7,427 nt of DNA, from positions 1-7,427 of the forward strand of contig JAILIO010000094.1 in NCBI GenBank assembly GCA_024695225.1, in the 5' to 3' direction. The DNA comes from Lachnospiraceae bacterium. GTDB lineage: Bacteria; Bacillota; Clostridia; Lachnospirales; Lachnospiraceae. The stretch's first letter is position 1, and the number at the start of each line of letters is the position of its first letter. Both the position numbers and the translations under genes were made by a program. Shown in pieces: positions 1 to 4,600 of the stretch. The notes beneath the pieces are model-generated. The model was given only the letters and a program-made list of their open reading frames with translations. It searched no databases and was not told the DNA's origin.

Positions 1-1692
1 TGACAGGATAATGCTGTCGATTCCGGCGCTTCCAACTGCCTTCTGCTTTGTAAGACAGAACGCATCATCCACATGCTTCTGTCCTGCTGCCACATCCCTG
101 CCCTCTGAATTCTGTTCCACTATGGTCTGAAGGGCGTATGCATTGTGGGCTATCAGCATGTCGCCGTTATCTGCCACGCAGAATGAAGGGTTCTCAAGTA
201 TCTGCGAATCATCGCCGTAATCCATGGGGGCAGGCTCTGACCAATACGTCCTCCCGTCCACGCTTGACATGGTGGATATGTACAGCTTCTGTCCGTTTCC
301 TTCGCTCTGAGCCCACACTGCATAGATGTGTCCGGCATCGTCGGAGGCTATCCTGTAGCCGTTTCTCAGTGAGAATTTATTATCGTCACCTCCGTAGATC
401 GCAGTGGAAGGATCAGGCGTCGAATCTTCATCGAAATAGTAGTAATCGATGGCATTTCCGGAAAGGGTGATCTCCCCTTTGTTTATGATCCTGTAGGAAT
501 AGGACTCCTCAAGAGCTGTATCCCCGATCTCCTTAAGCATGTCGGAAAGCTTCATATATTTGAGGTCATTATCCTTTCCAAACATAAAGTAAACATTCGT
601 ATCAACACCGTCAGTCACCTTTACAAATGAGGGATTCGTGATGGATGCATACTCTTCATTCATTTGGAGTGGCAGTGACCAGGAGGGTTCCTTAGTGACC
701 GTTCCGTCGTAATCGATCTCCGCAGGGGTCATAAAGGCCAGGAAAAGCGCTGCCTGGTCTGCGCCGCCGCCGGAGGTGTTTCCGGACACCTGCTGGTCCT
801 GCTCGATTATATAAGCCATGGCCAGCCGCTCTGCCCCGTCAACTTCCACAGCCACTGTGTCGAGTTCGCCGATCCTGGGAAGAAGTGTGGTGGCTCCGCC
901 CTGTGCGCCCAGATGGATATCCGCCAGGCGGGCGCCCTCGGCCATTCCCGCAGCTTTAGCCGCCACCTTCTTTATAACGCTGGCGTAAGTGTCCGTCCAC
1001 TTGTCATTATTTATGTCATATATCCTGTAGACCTCATAGCCTTTGGCGTCAATAATGTCGCTTAAGTCTGTGATCTCCTCCATGCCGGCCCACTGATTGT
1101 AGTCGACAGCTGTGTAGAAGAGGTAGATCTGGTCTCCGATTAGCTCTGCCTGACCGTTCTCATAGCCGTAACCCAGGTAATCTGCGCCGATGGAAAGCTT
1201 GGAGGAAAGCCCTGTGATGTTTGTTTTGTCCGCCTGGTCATCCGTAAGCCTTGTGATCATTGACAGACGTTCGTCTGCGGTGGCTTCCGTCACGAAATAT
1301 TCTACGTATGACTTGTCCAGCACCACCGCATACATATCCATGGAGGACAGCACCTTTGGAAGGGCGTTTGAGAGCACATTGCCATCATCGTCCAGAAGGT
1401 CTGAGGCCTCGAATATCCGGTCTGATGAAGCAAAGGAAATAATGACCTTGTCACCCAGATCTTCCATGTGAAGGGAGGAATCATTGGTCCCGTCCTTCTG
1501 AAGTATGCAGGTGACAGCGTTTTCGCCGTCGTACCAGGTGAGGTATATGGCCCTGCTGTTGTATTTGTAATTGTCTTCATTTATCCCTGACACAAAATCG
1601 TTTGAGGAAAGGGTACCCTCGTAGGCTGCAAGGAAGGAGCCGTCGTCCAGATACACCACGTCGCTTATGGTGTCCGTGAGACCTTCTGCCAC
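1..1692 (-). other. Probable beta-propeller region, incomplete (residues ~1880-2443)
   Basis: Blade-like units recur with a strand, an Asp/Gly turn and a second hydrophobic strand: SDVVYLDDGSFLAAYEG (1889-1905), LIGDQIYLFYTAVDYN (2063-2078), DTVAVEVDGAERLAMAYI (2157-2174), NPSFVKVTDGVDTNVYFMF (2232-2250), YRIASDDAGHIYAVWAQ (2325-2341) and NPSFCVADNGDMLIAHNA (2380-2397). NPSF occurs twice, 148 residues apart, equal to about three blades. S2356-V-D-G-R-T-Y-W2363 is close to an Asp-box of sialidase-type propellers. Segments 1910-2055 are less regular. Catalytic residues of sialidases are not seen, so a binding role is more likely than hydrolysis. Confidence 0.45.
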
Positions 1693-4600
1693 AGTCGTCG
1701 TCCCGTCCCACTCAAGGGTGTTGCCATAGACAGGAAGGCCCTCTTCGTCGTAATAATTTACCTTCAGGGGTTCATTCACCGTAAAATCCGAAAGCGCGGG
1801 ATCTCCGGGCTGCATGTCGGAAGACACGGGGGACATGGTCTTCCCATCGTCGTCGAAATCCACATATGTGCTGTAGAGCTGGTACTTCCAGTTTGCCTGG
1901 AGGAATTTCCATTTGTATGAGAAGAAGAGCAGTGTGGTGCTGAGGTAACCGTAGAAACTGGTCATACCGGAGCCGGACTGCTTTGAATCCAGACCGTCAT
2001 ACCCCACATCCCAGGCGAAATTGAACTTCTGCAGGAACCCGAGACCCATCTCAAGGCACAGGAGGTTTCTGAGTCCCGCGCCCACAAAGCCTTCCAGTCC
2101 AAAGGTGATGGGGATCATCCCGTGATACAGGATCTGATTCTCATCGTATTCGTCCTCGTCGAACTGACTTATGGGGATCTTCGCGTTTGCCGCAGTGGTC
2201 ATGCCGTTGTACATTCCGACGCTGGCGGTGGCGCTGAGTCCCGCGTACAGAGGCACGGGGAACTCCGGGAACACCATGTAATACATGGCGGTGAGGGCGC
2301 CTGCCACACTCAGGTATACGGTGGCATAATCAAAGCACCACTCACCTCTCCCCTGATCATTTGCCTTTACCGCGAACCTGACGCTGATGCCTATGGTCAC
2401 GTTCATGTTGAAGCTGACTGAACCTGTGCCTTTGAAGCTGTCTCCCTTTGTGCCGAGGGATGCGGAATCCTTCTTGATCTTTTCTATCATCTGCTTTGCG
2501 GAATCCGAGAAGGGGCTCCAGGCGTTGTCGCTTGAGAAACTGTCAGTTGAAGCCTTTCCGGGACTTGAGATCTCTTCCGCAGTGAATTCCGCCTTGGTAT
2601 CCACCTTGTCCGCGGCATCATTTACATCCGCGGGTTTCAGGGGATCTTCCTGGGGCTGTACCTCCGTGGTGCCGCCAAGGTCCTCGTACTGCTTGTTCAG
2701 ATCCGTCACGACCTGTTCCAGCGCATCTATCTGCTTTGCCATTTCAGTGGAGATCTGCTCATTTTTTATGAGCTCATCCTCTTCTTCATGTGTAAGGGTA
2801 GTCTTGCTCTCCAATTCCTGTATCTTCTGATCCGCCTCTGCCTTGGTCTTCTTTGCAGCCTCTAATTCCGCATTGTTTTCATCCAAGTCCTTCTTTACAG
2901 CGGCAGCCTTCTCCGCTCTCTCTGCCTCTCTGGTGTCATAGAGTGACTTGTTCAATTTCGCCACATCAAAGCCCACATTTATAACAAGATAACTGGAAGT
3001 CACTTCAGCCTTCACGCTGAACTTGCCGAATTTCAGGGTGGGCAGCATGGTGCCCAGCACGTCCAAAGTAGGGATGCCCCACTGATCGCTTCCGGTGCCG
3101 GAGCTTATGTCCGGGAATGCTATCTCTTCGCCTTCCCCGGGCACTTCCACAAATGTGCTGCCGGACCTGTACATGCCGTAGGAGTATGGAACGGTCTCAC
3201 CGCTGTCTGCTTTTACGGAACCTTCGATCTCCACATACACCTGATCACCGCTCAGCAGATCCGTGAGCCCGTTCAGGTTCACTACCATGTCCTTGCCGTC
3301 GGAGTCCTTGCCCTGATAGTTCAGGAATTCGTACACAGTCTGGCCTTCATTTGTCCTGTCTACGGTGTATGTATTTCCCTGGCTTCCGTCCTTGTGGAAA
3401 ATAATGAATTTCACCCGGTCAACCAGGTCTTTCCCGTTCTCATCCGTTACCGACGCAAGTTCCACGTGGAATCCGATGCTGTAGTTCCTGAGTTCCACCG
3501 CAGGGGCGTTGACCCTTATGGAGGGATCCTCAAGCTCTCCCACATTTCCCACCAGGGAATAATAACCCACGGGGATGGGGCCGTTTCCGTAGAAATCGAC
3601 CACCAGGTCTGACGACTTCAAGACCGAGGGAGTGTTGTCTGCAAGTCCGTTGTGGGACAATGATCCCGGGTCATACTCCGAGACCGCTGTCACGTCGGCG
3701 TACACGCACTGTCTCACGCCGTTTCTGATCACCAGCATGGAATGCTTTTCACTTTCAACCCCCGCCGGCAGTTTCAGATATGTGGTCACATTTTCTCCGG
3801 ACACACTCTGGGTGGAATCGTCCGCGGCCTCAGTGTGTGAATAAAGGGCGAAGCTTCCGTCCTGGCCGGAGAGTCCGGAGAAGCTTCCCATCTGAACGCT
3901 CACATTTGCCACAGGCACGTAGGCGGAAAGCCATTCGCCGCCCTCGCCCTGGGCAGGCGGGTTCAGGATGCTGCCGTCGTATGTCCCAACCTTCCCGGTG
4001 ATGGTGGTGTAAACAGGGTTCTCCATCTTTTCGAAAGTGAGATATATCTTTCCTTCCGGGCTCATTATCTTGTAATAAAGGGTGTCACCGTAGCAGGTGA
4101 GGCCATAATTTTCATGCCCCTTTGACATGATGGTCCATTTGGCCCTGTAGCCGTCTGCCACATCCGCCTTGACAGTCAGGATCTGGCCGGACCTGATCTT
4201 GTCCTCTTCGTAGGTGTATTCCGTCTTGTTGACGGTATTTCCCTGGCTGTCCCGGACCTTCGCATTCAGTCCGCAACCCTCGGGCACGGTCCCCTTAATT
4301 TCGATATTAACCTTGGTGCCGGTGTGGGTGTACACAGGGCTTAAGGTGTAATTGCAGTTTTCGATGGCAATGCTTGCGGGGTCAGAGGAATAAACCTTGT
4401 AATGCTGGGACGTGTCCCCGCCTCCGTTAACCGCGGTGGGCGTCATGTCAAACTCGGTGAAGCTGTAGGTGCCGTTTGAGTCGCCGGTGCTGACATCGTA
4501 GGACCTGACTGTGAGGGTATCGCCCACATTGCACCGGAGCACCTTCTGATTGGCAGTGCCCCTGGGAATTTCGGTGGTACCGTTCAGACTGTCTGTCACG

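Noticed and set aside
1824..1859. DFDDDG at residues 1824-1829 as an EF-hand or dockerin
   Set aside because: The D-x-D-x-D-G spacing fits a calcium loop, but there is no Glu at position 12, no flanking helices and no second repeat as a dockerin would need.
2387..2830. Plus-strand open frame of 147 codons
   Set aside because: It lies opposite the coiled-coil and linker part of the giant gene, is Ser/Cys/Phe-rich as expected from the complement of Glu/Lys/Ala codons, and has no ribosome binding site or recognisable motif.
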